DNA of 33,543 nt, from the NCBI RefSeq assembly GCF_019890725.1, contig NZ_JAINZZ010000075.1, forward strand, positions 1 to 33,543, in the 5' to 3' direction. The notes beneath the pieces were generated by a model. It saw only the letters and a program-made list of their open reading frames with translations, did not search any database and was not told where the DNA came from. Every line of letters starts with the position of its first letter. The stretch's first letter is position 1. Shown here in pieces: positions 22,347 through 29,727 of the stretch. The DNA is from Actinacidiphila acidipaludis. Its GTDB lineage: Bacteria; Actinomycetota; Actinomycetes; Streptomycetales; Streptomycetaceae. Made by a program: the position numbers and the translations under genes.

Positions 22347-23794
22347 GGGCGCTCCTCGGCGGTCATCTCGGCGGCGTTCTCGGGGCCGTGCCCGGGGCTA
22401 GGCTCGGGGCCGTGCCCAGGGCCGTGCCCAGGGCTGGGCTCGGGGCCGTGCCCGGGGCTGGGCTCGGGGCCGTGCCCGGGGCTGGGCTCGGGAGCCTTTC
22501 CCGGGCCGCTTCCGGGGGCCTTCGGGTCGGCGTTCCCGGGCGCGCCTTCGCGGGCCTGGGCGTCGTCCGGCCCGGACGGCCGCCGCTCCGCACCGGGTGG
22601 GACGGTGCGGCCCTCGCGCGGGGCGGCGAACGGCAGCCGGGCCAGCACGCGGAATCCGCCGTCCGGCCGCGGTCCCGCCCCGGCCTCCCCGCCGAGCGCG
22701 GCCGCCCGCTCGCGCATGCCCACCAGGCCGTTCCCACCGCCGCTGTCGCCACCGGTGACGGCCGGGCCGTCGTCGTCCACCTGCACCCGCACCTCGCCCG
22801 GCCCGTAGCGGAGGCGGATGCGGGCGGTGCGCGACCCCGAGTGGCGCACGACGTTGGTGAGCGCCTCCTGGACGATGCGGAAGGCGGCCAGATCGGCGCC
22901 GGGAGGCAGCGGCCTGCGGGTGCCCTCGACGGCGACCTCGGCCGTCAGGCCGGCGGCGGCGGCCTGCTCCAGCAGCTCGGGCAGCCGGTCGAGTCCGGGC
23001 GCGGGTGCCCGCGGCGCCTCACCGGGCGCGCGCAGGGTGCTGAGCACCTGGCGGACCTCGCCGAGCGCCTCCTTGCTCGCGGCCTTGATGGTGGTCAGCG
23101 CGGTGCGCGCCTGCTCCGGACGCTCGTCCATCAGCGCGAGCGCCACGCCCGCCTGCACGTTGATCACCGAGATGCTGTGGGCGAGGACGTCGTGCAGTTC
23201 GCGGGCGATCCGCATCCGCTCCTCGTCGGTCCTGCGGCGCTCGGCCTCGGCGCGCTCGCGCCGGTCCCGGGCGATCTGCTCGCGGCGGAGCCGGAAGAGC
23301 TCGGCCGCGGCGAGGACCGCGAGCAGCCAGGCCGCCGTCCCGGACAGCTGGGCCCAGGAGATCCGGTGATCCCCGGAGGGCGGCAGATAGCGGTAGAGCC
23401 ACAGTCCGACCACGGCGTGTCCGGCGAAGACCACACCCGCGACGGCCAGCACGCCCTTGCGGCGGCCGGCGGCCACCGCGCTGAAGAACGCCACGACCAG
23501 ACTGGCGAAGACCGGGCCCCACGGGTAGCCGAGGACCGTGTAGAGCAGGGTCACGGCGCCGGTGCCGGCCGTCACGCCGACCGGCCGGCGGCGGCGGAAG
23601 AGCAGCATGGCCGGCCCGGCGAGCAGCAGCACGTACGCGAGGGCGTCCAGCTGCACCCGCTCGGGCTGGTGACGCCCGGCGACGCTGGTGCCGACGAGCT
23701 GGATGAAGGCCAGCACGACCACGGGGAGCCACGTCCGCCGCCCCCCGGCAGGAAAGCCGCGTCGCGGGGGCCCGGACAGCTCCTGGTCGGTCAT
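22343..23794 (-). CDS. NarL-type sensor histidine kinase with repetitive C-terminal tail
   Basis: From ATG 23794 the kinase has 483 residues. About five or six hydrophobic helices occupy residues 20-155 with almost no extracellular loop, suggesting sensing within the membrane. A HisKA_3 domain follows, with the phosphorylated His 200 in IARELHDVLAHS, then a HATPase domain with N-box LTNVVRHSGS, G1 VDDDGPA and G2 NGLVGMRERAAALGG. A low-complexity tail carries repeats of SPGHGPEP. It forms a 4-bp-overlapping pair with the LuxR regulator. GTG 23803 is an alternative start, but a candidate -10 box TAGCGT overlaps it and ends 7 nt before ATG 23794. Confidence 0.94.
   Translation of the reverse strand: MTDQELSGPPRRGFPAGGRRTWLPVVVLAFIQLVGTSVAGRHQPERVQLDALAYVLLLAGPAMLLFRRRRPVGVTAGTGAVTLLYTVLGYPWGPVFASLVVAFFSAVAAGRRKGVLAVAGVVFAGHAVVGLWLYRYLPPSGDHRISWAQLSGTAAWLLAVLAAAELFRLRREQIARDRRERAEAERRRTDEERMRIARELHDVLAHSISVINVQAGVALALMDERPEQARTALTTIKAASKEALGEVRQVLSTLRAPGEAPRAPAPGLDRLPELLEQAAAAGLTAEVAVEGTRRPLPPGADLAAFRIVQEALTNVVRHSGSRTARIRLRYGPGEVRVQVDDDGPAVTGGDSGGGNGLVGMRERAAALGGEAGAGPRPDGGFRVLARLPFAAPREGRTVPPGAERRPSGPDDAQAREGAPGNADPKAPGSGPGKAPEPSPGHGPEPSPGHGPEPSPGHGPGHGPEPSPGHGPENAAEMTAEERP
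22381..22488 (-). repeat. 24-bp tandem repeat inside the histidine kinase gene
   Basis: The 108-bp array has units at 22381-22404, 22405-22440, 22441-22464 and 22465-22488. The last two are identical; the second holds a 12-bp insertion (GHGP once more). Each unit codes for eight residues, SPGHGPEP. Unit length and insertion are both multiples of three, so changes in copy number keep the frame. Confidence 0.9.
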
Positions 23795-23854
23795 GGCCCC
23801 CACGCTAGACCGCCGCAGGTCGCGGACGCGTCCACCGTGCGTGGGCTGGACGGA

Positions 23855-23870
23855 TACTCCGCGGGGAGTA
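23855..23870. promoter_or_regulatory. Palindrome upstream of the two-component operon
   Basis: TACTCC-GCGG-GGAGTA is a 16-bp inverted repeat about 60 bp before the kinase start. Spacing and symmetry suit a dimeric LuxR-type response regulator, so autoregulation is likely. It also lies about 80 bp beyond the stop of the TetR gene. Confidence 0.45.
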
Positions 23871-23948
23871 CGGGACGGCTCGCGCCGGGCGGCCCGGGGC
23901 GATCAGTGCGGCACGGGTCGGTGCGAGGTCCTTCGGCGCGGCGCAGGT

Positions 23949-24674
23949 TCAGCGCTCGGGTGCCGGGGTCTCGGCGGGGGTCGGCAGTCCGACCTGCGCG
24001 CCCAGCGCGCCGGCGGCCTGGTCGAAGAACGGGCCGCGGGCCTCGACCACCCCGTTGAACTGGCCGAAGACCTCGAAGCTCACGATCCCGAAGACCTGCG
24101 CCCAGGCCGCGACGAGCGCCGCGATGGTGGGGATGGGGAGGTCGGGGGCCAGTTCCGACGCCAGGTGGGCGGCGTCGGTGCGGACCGGCTCGGCGAGCGG
24201 GCGGCCCTGCGGCGGGCCGAGGAGTCCGTCGCGCTGGGCGTCGCGGACCACGGCGACCAGGGCCAGCCCCACCCGGGAGGCCGGGACGACCGTGTCCTGC
24301 GGGGCGGAGTAGCCGGGCACCGGCGAGCCGTAGACCAGGCCGTACTCGTGGGGGTGGGCTATCGCCCAGTCGCGGGCGGCCCGGCAGACGGCCGTCCACC
24401 GGTCCGCGGGCGGCTCGCCGGCCGTGGCGGCCAGGGCCTCCTCCGCCGCGGCTCCTATCGCGTCGTAGGCGTCGATGATGAGTGCGGTGAACAGCTCGTC
24501 CCGGCTCGGGAAGTACCGGTAGAGGGCCGAGGAGACCATGCCCAGTTCCCGGGCGACCGCCCGCAGCGACAACCGGGCCGCGCCCTCGGCGGCCAGCTGG
24601 TTCCTGGCCTCCTGCTTGATCGCCGCGGTCACTTCGGTCCTGGCGCGTTCCCTGGCTCCCTGGATGACACTCAT
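23949..24674 (-). CDS. TetR-family transcriptional regulator
   Basis: The 241-residue protein has an N-terminal TetR HTH (residues ~8-55: RTEVTAAIKQEARNQLAAEGAARLSLRAVARELGMVSSALYRYFPSRDELFTALI) and a C-terminal domain of the TetR_C_13/MftR-like type with PHEYGLVYGSPVPGY and WAQVFGIVSFEVFGQF. It is divergent from an F420-dependent nitroreductase-like gene, with two copies of a 13-bp palindrome between them. It probably represses both genes. ATG 24674 lies 7 nt after a -10 box, predicting a leaderless mRNA; a longer reading from 24722 would run through operator sequence. Confidence 0.94.
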   Translation of the reverse strand: MSVIQGARERARTEVTAAIKQEARNQLAAEGAARLSLRAVARELGMVSSALYRYFPSRDELFTALIIDAYDAIGAAAEEALAATAGEPPADRWTAVCRAARDWAIAHPHEYGLVYGSPVPGYSAPQDTVVPASRVGLALVAVVRDAQRDGLLGPPQGRPLAEPVRTDAAHLASELAPDLPIPTIAALVAAWAQVFGIVSFEVFGQFNGVVEARGPFFDQAAGALGAQVGLPTPAETPAPER

Positions 24675-24681
24675 GACGACC

Positions 24682-24779
24682 AGTGTGCCATGTGCGAGAG
24701 CGACGACCAAGAAAGAGAGCACTGCTCTTGCTTTCGCGTGCGAGGGCGTGCAGACTGTTCTCAGGCGAGAGCACTGCTC
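24682..24779. promoter_or_regulatory. TetR/nitroreductase divergent promoters with paired operators
   Basis: The palindrome AGAGCA-C-TGCTCT at 24716-24728 recurs with one end mismatch at 24768-24780; GAGAGCACTGCTC is common to both, and their centres are 52 bp apart. Leftward promoter: -35 TTGGTC (24710-24705), 17 bp, -10 CACACT (24687-24682). Rightward promoter: -35 TTGCTT (24728-24733), 17 bp, -10 CAGACT (24751-24756), start near 24763. The second operator begins just after that start. Confidence 0.6.
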
Positions 24780-24853
24780 ACAAAACGGGGAAGGTGCTCA
24801 CAGCCCGCCGCGCACGCGGCGCACCCACCTCTGCGCAGTCATCAGGAGTCGTC

Positions 24854-25321
24854 ATGTCCGAGCAGGCCCCGCACGTCCAGAAGCCCGGCTGGTTCACCGT
24901 CAACGTCTTCAACCGCGGTGTCGCCTGGCTGACCCGGCGCGGCATCAGCGTGTGGGGCTCGCGGGTGCTGGAGGTCCGCGGCCGCAAGAGCGGCGAGTGG
25001 CGGCGCACGCCGGTCAACGTGCTCACGCTCGACGGCCGGCGCTACCTCGTCGCCCCCCGCGGCCACGTCCAGTGGACGCACAACATGCGGGCGGCGGGCG
25101 GCGGCCGGCTGGTGGTCGGCAAGCGGGTGGAGGAGTTCACCGCCACCGAGGTGCTGGACGACGCCGAGAAGACCGCCGTGCTCCGCGGTTACCTCAAGCG
25201 CTGGAAGGCGGAGGTGGGTGTCTTCTTCGGCGGCGTCGGTCCCGACTCCTCCGACGAGGAGCTGCTGGCGATAGCACCCAGGCACCCGGTGTTCGCGATC
25301 GCCCCCGTCCAGGGCGCGTGA
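24854..25321 (+). CDS. F420-dependent deazaflavin nitroreductase-like (Ddn/DUF385) protein
   Basis: The 155-residue protein fits the split-barrel deazaflavin-dependent nitroreductase family: VFNRGVAWLTRRGISVWGSRVLEVRGRKSGEWRRTPVNVLTLDGRRYLVAPRGHVQWTHNMRAAG is the characteristic core, in which RGRKSG and the following RRTPV bind the F420 phosphate region. Members reduce quinones, nitroaromatics or unsaturated ketones with reduced F420. Its 54-residue C-terminal part is typical. Control by the divergent TetR suggests induction by a xenobiotic or electrophile. ATG 24854 follows AGGAG at a spacing of 5. Confidence 0.93.
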   Translation: MSEQAPHVQKPGWFTVNVFNRGVAWLTRRGISVWGSRVLEVRGRKSGEWRRTPVNVLTLDGRRYLVAPRGHVQWTHNMRAAGGGRLVVGKRVEEFTATEVLDDAEKTAVLRGYLKRWKAEVGVFFGGVGPDSSDEELLAIAPRHPVFAIAPVQGA

Positions 25322-25352
25322 GGTCGTGCGGCCGGGCGCCGCGGGGCCCCGG

Positions 25353-26600
25353 TCAGGGGCGGTCGACGGCCTCCAGCGCGCGGCGGGCGATGGGGTGGGT
25401 GCGCACCAGGTCGGCCAGCGAGCTCTTCCCCCGGGTGATCCCGGCGAAGGCGCGCCAGGCGGGGGGGAAGGACGTGAGCACGGCGTGCAGCAGGCCGGGG
25501 CGCTTCTCGAACAGCGTCAGCATGCGCCGGCCGACCCCCATCTCCACGCCGAGCCCGGCCTTCACCGCGAAGGCGTAGTTGAGGGCCTGGCGCCGGGCGT
25601 CGACGGCGTCGTGCGACTCGGCGATGCGCACCGCCCACTCCCCCGCCAGGCGGCCGGAACGCAGCGCGTAGGAGATGCCCTCACGCGTCCAGGGCTCCAG
25701 CAGGCCGGCGGCGTCGCCGCAGACCAGCACGCGGCCCCGGGACAGCGGCGAGTCGTCGGCGCGGCAGCGGGTGAGGTGCCCGGAGGAGACGCTCGGCTCG
25801 AACCCGGCCAGGCCCAGGCGGGCCACGAAGTCGTCGAGGTAGCGCTTGGTGGCGCCACCGTCGCCGCGCGCGGAGATCACCCCGACGGTCAGCGAGTCGC
25901 CCTTGGGGAAGACCCAGCCGTAGCTGCCGGGCAGCGGCCCCCAGTCGATGTGCACCCGGCCGGCCCAGTCCTCCGCGACCGACGCGGGCACCGGGATCTC
26001 GGACTCCAGCCCGAGGTCGACCTGGTTGAGCTTCACGCCCACGTGCGCCCCTATCCGGCTGGCGCTGCCGTCCGCCCCGACCACGGCCCGGGCATACACG
26101 ATCTCCTCGCGCTTGCCCTCGGGACCGTTGGAGGTGACGACCACGGCGACGGTGCGCCGGTCGGGCACCCCGGGGCCGTGCTGCTCCACGCGCGAGACGG
26201 TCACCCCGGTCCGCACCTCGGCCCCGGCCGCACGGGCGGCGTCGACCAGGCCGGCGTCGAACTCCGGCCGGTTGATGAGCCCGAAGAGCATCTGCCGGGA
26301 GCGCTTGGTGCGCGTCAGCCGGCCGTTGAGGCTGAAGGTGACGGCGTGCACCCGGTCGCGCAGCGGGAGTTCGAAGCCGGGCGGCAGGGCGTCGCGGGAC
26401 GGCCCGATGATGCCGCCGCCGCACGTCTTGTACCGCGGGAGTTCGGCCTTCTCCAGCAGCAGGACCCGCCGGCCGGTGACCGCGGCGGCGTGCGCCGCGG
26501 AGGCTCCCGCGGGGCCGGCGCCGACCACCACGACGTCCCACACCGCGAGCGCCTCGCCGTCGCCCGTGCCGCTGTCCTGCGCCGCCTGCTCACCGCTCAC
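25353..26600 (-). CDS. Geranylgeranyl-reductase-family FAD-dependent oxidoreductase
   Basis: The 415-residue flavoprotein begins, after a 20-residue polar stretch, with the dinucleotide motif VVVVGAGPAGASAAHAAA, then KTCGGGIIG, the GD-like VVGADGSASRIG and the second FAD motif VLVCGDAAGLLEPWTREGISYALRSG. This order is that of the geranylgeranyl reductase / ChlP family, whose actinobacterial members reduce double bonds in isoprenoid chains, for example of menaquinone or lipids. No isoprenoid gene is adjacent, so the substrate is open. GTG 26600 follows GGGAGCGGA. It converges with the nitroreductase gene (31 bp apart) and is divergent from the dipeptidase gene. Confidence 0.93.
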   Translation of the reverse strand: MSGEQAAQDSGTGDGEALAVWDVVVVGAGPAGASAAHAAAVTGRRVLLLEKAELPRYKTCGGGIIGPSRDALPPGFELPLRDRVHAVTFSLNGRLTRTKRSRQMLFGLINRPEFDAGLVDAARAAGAEVRTGVTVSRVEQHGPGVPDRRTVAVVVTSNGPEGKREEIVYARAVVGADGSASRIGAHVGVKLNQVDLGLESEIPVPASVAEDWAGRVHIDWGPLPGSYGWVFPKGDSLTVGVISARGDGGATKRYLDDFVARLGLAGFEPSVSSGHLTRCRADDSPLSRGRVLVCGDAAGLLEPWTREGISYALRSGRLAGEWAVRIAESHDAVDARRQALNYAFAVKAGLGVEMGVGRRMLTLFEKRPGLLHAVLTSFPPAWRAFAGITRGKSSLADLVRTHPIARRALEAVDRP

Positions 26601-26658
26601 GTCTGATTCCGCTCCCGCTCGGGCCCGTTCGACTGCTTCGTGCTGTCATGGCTGTTCA

Positions 26659-26675
26659 GGCGCATCCTATGCGCC
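26659..26675. promoter_or_regulatory. 17-bp inverted repeat between flavoprotein and dipeptidase genes
   Basis: GGCGCAT-CCT-ATGCGCC has perfect 7-bp arms. It lies in the 220-bp divergent gap, about 60 bp from the flavoprotein start and 145 bp from the dipeptidase start. It could be an operator. I cannot name a regulator or assign promoters here. Confidence 0.35.
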
Positions 26676-26820
26676 GACGCGCACGGCACGCTGTGGCACC
26701 ATCGGCTGCGTGCCGTCGGGATGACCGACGGCCGCGGCGACCGCCGCATTCCGGCGGCCCGCCGGACGGGCGGCGTGAGCTGCCCGTCGACGTGTTCGTC
26801 TGTCCGCACAAGGAGTTCTC

Positions 26821-28194
26821 ATGCCGTCCGTTCCGCTGTCCGAGACCGTGGCCGCACTGATCCCGCGCGCCAGGACCGAGCTCGCCGAACTGGTGTCGTT
26901 CGCCTCGGTCGCCGACGAGCGGCAGTTCCCGAAGAGCGAGAGCGACAAGGCCTCGGCGTGGATCGCGGACGCTCTGCGCGCCGAGGGCTTTCAGGACGTG
27001 GCCCTGCTCGACACCCCGGACGGCACGCAGTCGGTGTACGGCTTCCTGCCCGGCCCCGCCGACGCCCCGACGGTGCTGCTCTACGCGCACTACGACGTGC
27101 AGCCGCCGCTCGACGAGTCGGCGTGGCTGTCCCCGCCGTTCGAGCTGACCGAGCGCGACGGACGCTGGTACGGACGCGGCGCGGCGGACTGCAAGGGCGG
27201 CGTGCTGATGCACCTGACGGCGCTGCGGGCGCTGCAGGAGCAGGGCACCGTCCCGGTCAACGTCAAGGTGATCGTGGAGGGTTCCGAGGAGCAGGGCACC
27301 GGCGGCCTGGAACGGTACGCCGAGCAGCACCCCGACCTGCTGGCCGCGGACACCATCGTCATCGGCGACGCGGGCAACTTCCGCGTGGGCCTGCCCACCG
27401 TCGTCTCCTCGCTGCGCGGCATGGTGCTGCTGGAGGTGCGGGTGGCCACCCTGGGCGGCAACCTGCACTCGGGCCAGTTCGGCGGAGCGGCCCCCGACGC
27501 GCTGGCCGCCCTCATCAGCATGCTGGCCTCGCTGCGCGACGCGAGGGGCGCCACCACCGTCGACGGCCTGGAGGCGTCCGGCGTGTGGCGCGGTCTCGCC
27601 TACGACGAGGCCGACTTCCGGCGCGACGCCAAGGTGCTCGACGGCGTCGGGCTGATCGGCACCGGAAGCATCTCCGACCGGCTGTGGGCCCGTCCCGCGG
27701 TCACCGTGCTGGGGATCGACGCGCCCCCCGTCGTCGGCGCCACCCCGTCGGTGCAGGCGGAGGCCGGCGCCCTGGTGAGCCTGCGGGTTCCGCCGGGGTT
27801 CGACTCGGCCACCGCCGCGGAGGCGCTGACCGCGCACCTGCGTGCCGCGGCGCCGTGGGGCGCTCGGGTCGAGGTGACCAAGCGCGGCAACGGTGAGCCG
27901 TTCGCGGCCGACACCAGCAGCCCGGCGTACACCGCGATGGCCGAGGCGATGCAGGAGGCGTACGGGCAGGACATGGCCATCGCGGGCAACGGCGGCTCCA
28001 TCCCGCTGTGCAACACCCTGGCGAAGCTCTACCCGCGCGCGGAGATCCTGCTGATCGGGCTGAGCGAGCCGGAAGCGCAGATCCACGCGGTCAACGAGAG
28101 CGTGTCGCCGCAGGAGTTGGAGAAGCTCGCGCTCACCGAGGCGCTCTTCCTGCGCCGTTACGCCGCCGCGCAGTCGGCGGGCCAGGGGGTCTGA
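26821..28194 (+). CDS. M20-family metallodipeptidase
   Basis: The 457-residue enzyme has the M20 metal-site segments in order: LLYAHYDVQP (first His and its Asp), GRGAADCKGGVLMHL (bridging Asp), VIVEGSEEQGTGGLE (catalytic Glu pair), VIGDAGNF, and the late AGNGGSIPLCNTLAKLYP region with the final ligand probably in EAQIHAVNE. A lid/dimerisation domain with LHSGQFGGAAPDAL lies between. It should bind two zinc ions and cleave dipeptides in the cytoplasm; no signal peptide is present. ATG 26821 follows AAGGAG at a spacing of 5. It is a single gene, converging with the NUDIX fusion gene. Confidence 0.95.
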   Translation: MPSVPLSETVAALIPRARTELAELVSFASVADERQFPKSESDKASAWIADALRAEGFQDVALLDTPDGTQSVYGFLPGPADAPTVLLYAHYDVQPPLDESAWLSPPFELTERDGRWYGRGAADCKGGVLMHLTALRALQEQGTVPVNVKVIVEGSEEQGTGGLERYAEQHPDLLAADTIVIGDAGNFRVGLPTVVSSLRGMVLLEVRVATLGGNLHSGQFGGAAPDALAALISMLASLRDARGATTVDGLEASGVWRGLAYDEADFRRDAKVLDGVGLIGTGSISDRLWARPAVTVLGIDAPPVVGATPSVQAEAGALVSLRVPPGFDSATAAEALTAHLRAAAPWGARVEVTKRGNGEPFAADTSSPAYTAMAEAMQEAYGQDMAIAGNGGSIPLCNTLAKLYPRAEILLIGLSEPEAQIHAVNESVSPQELEKLALTEALFLRRYAAAQSAGQGV

Positions 28195-28198
28195 CCCG

Positions 28199-28220
28199 CT
28201 GCCGCACGGCGGCACGGCAG
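28199..28220. terminator. Small hairpin between convergent genes
   Basis: CTGCCG (28199-28204) pairs with CGGCAG (28215-28220) in the 43-bp gap between the dipeptidase and the NUDIX fusion gene. The stem is short, so the terminator call is tentative. Confidence 0.4.
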
Positions 28221-28237
28221 GCGGTGGGCGGGCGCGG

Positions 28238-29272
28238 TCACTCGGCGGGGTGACCGGCCTCCAGGTTGAGCGGGCGGCCCTGCTCCCGCGCGCGCAGCGC
28301 CCACCGCAGCCGGTCGAGCCGCACCGGCGGCAGCAGTCCGGCCGCCTCGTCCTCGGTGACGAAGCGCCACTCACGCAGCTCGGACCGCGGCAGCAGCAGC
28401 CGCCCGATGTCGGCGCTCGGCATGCGCCCGCCGTCGAACAGCAGCCGCAGGCCGCCGTACCCCGGCGGCCGCGGCGGCTCCCAGTCCACGACGAGCAGTT
28501 CGAGACCGCGGGTCAACTCGATTCCGAGCTCTTCGGCGACCTCGCGGTAGCCCGCCCGGGCCGGCGACTCGCCGCGCTCGACCACGCCCCCGGGGAACTC
28601 CCAGCCGGGCTTGTAGGTGGGGTCGACCAGCAGCACGCGGTCGTCCTCGTCGAAGAGCAGCACGCCGGCGGCGACCGTCTCCGCCCGCGGTTCCGGGGTC
28701 TGCACGATCCCGCAGGCGCCCGCGCCGCGGCCGACCGCATCGGCGACCCGGGACGCGGTCTGCTCGGGCGTCAGTCCGGCGGTGGACATCACGTGCGCGT
28801 CCGCGCTCAGCCAGGGCAGCGCGGCCTGGTAGTCCGCGATGCGGTCCAGAGCCCACTGCCGGGCGGCGTCGTCCGCCTCGGGGTTCCCGGGATGGTCGGC
28901 CCTGGTGGCGATCCGGGAACGCAGGATCGTTTCTCCGGGATCGAGCACGACATGACGGACCTCGATCCCCCGGGCCGCGAGGCCGCCGAAGATCTCGTCG
29001 CGGTGCTCCTGGCGCAGCAGGGACATGGGTGTCACGAGGACACCGCCGACCTCGGCGAGCAGGCAGGCGGCGGTCTCCACGACCAGCCGCCGCCAGATGG
29101 GCAGTTCCTGGTAGTCGGTGACTTCCTGGAGCCTTTTCTCGGGCAGCAGCCGGCGCAGGCCGCATCCCAGCACCTCGGGTTCGTACAGGGTGCTCTCCGG
29201 TATCAGGTCAAGCAATGCGCGGCCCGCGCAGCTCTTGCCCGCGCCGAACGCCCCGTTCACCCAGATGATCAC
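28238..29272 (-). CDS. TmrB-like P-loop ATP-binding domain fused to a NUDIX hydrolase
   Basis: The 344-residue protein begins at GTG 29272, preceded by GGAGAAGGGGG. Residues ~1-170 read like the Bacillus tunicamycin-resistance protein TmrB: IIWVNGAFGAGKS (Walker A), LYEPEVLGCGLRRLLPE, LPIWRRLVVETAACLLAEVGGVLVTPMSLL, then ILRSRIATRADHPG. Residues ~195-330 are a NUDIX domain with a complete box, G-VVERG-E-SPARAGY-RE-VA-EELGI, and the lead-in VAAGVLLFDEDDRVLLVDPTYKPGWEFPGG. The first half suggests phosphoryl transfer or ATP binding, the second hydrolysis of a nucleoside diphosphate-linked substrate; a combined role in nucleotide-sugar or nucleoside-antibiotic detoxification is inference. The gene stands alone. 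No stop or frameshift separates the domains. Confidence 0.88.
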   Translation of the reverse strand: MIIWVNGAFGAGKSCAGRALLDLIPESTLYEPEVLGCGLRRLLPEKRLQEVTDYQELPIWRRLVVETAACLLAEVGGVLVTPMSLLRQEHRDEIFGGLAARGIEVRHVVLDPGETILRSRIATRADHPGNPEADDAARQWALDRIADYQAALPWLSADAHVMSTAGLTPEQTASRVADAVGRGAGACGIVQTPEPRAETVAAGVLLFDEDDRVLLVDPTYKPGWEFPGGVVERGESPARAGYREVAEELGIELTRGLELLVVDWEPPRPPGYGGLRLLFDGGRMPSADIGRLLLPRSELREWRFVTEDEAAGLLPPVRLDRLRWALRAREQGRPLNLEAGHPAE

Positions 29273-29727
29273 GGTGCCCCCTTCTCCGTAGACCCCTACG
29301 AATTGCCCGGATCCGCGCCCCCACCAAACGCCGTGGGGCCGCGTCCGACGCGTACCGGTCGCCCGGGGCACCTTTTCCGGCGGCGCACCGCCGTCCCTCA
29401 CTCCCCTGCTTGCCCGGTTCGCCCGGATGAGACCTGCGGTACGCAGGCTCCGCAGGAATCCGCGACGCCCCGATGCCGGACCGCCGGCACCGCACGTCGG
29501 GCACTCGGCGTTCCGGGCACTCGCCCCGCACACCGCGGCGCCGGGAGGCGAAGGAAGGCCTGCCCGAGACCCGGCAGACCCCAGCCCTCTCGGCGCCCCG
29601 TGAGCCGCGTGCCCCGTTTCCGGGGCCGCGAAGCTCGTTCGGGGCGCAGAAAGGGGCCAGGGCCGCTCAGGCGCGCTTCAGCACCGCACCCGGGCCGTCA
29701 AGGGCCCGACTCGGCGACCTCTGCGGC
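29273..29727. other. 455-bp stretch without a convincing gene
   Basis: This gap lies between the start of the NUDIX fusion gene and the end of the ROK kinase gene, both on the minus strand. It holds open frames on both strands, but none has family-like sequence, a good ribosome site or natural amino-acid composition. A weak promoter for the fusion gene (TTGGTG near 29320 and ATTCGT near 29299, minus strand) is possible. No strong terminator hairpin was found. Confidence 0.5.

Noticed and set aside
22381..22488. CRISPR-like array
   Set aside because: The units are contiguous, without unique spacers, and lie in frame within a kinase gene.
26656..28374. 572-codon leftward open frame over the M20 dipeptidase
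   Set aside because: It is a shadow of the dipeptidase gene, whose metal-site motifs are unmistakable on the other strand.
29273..29727. Small RNA or tRNA gene in the gene-free stretch
   Set aside because: I found no cloverleaf, CCA end, or strong hairpin with promoter. Only weak pairing such as GGGCC with GGCCC near 29700 was seen.
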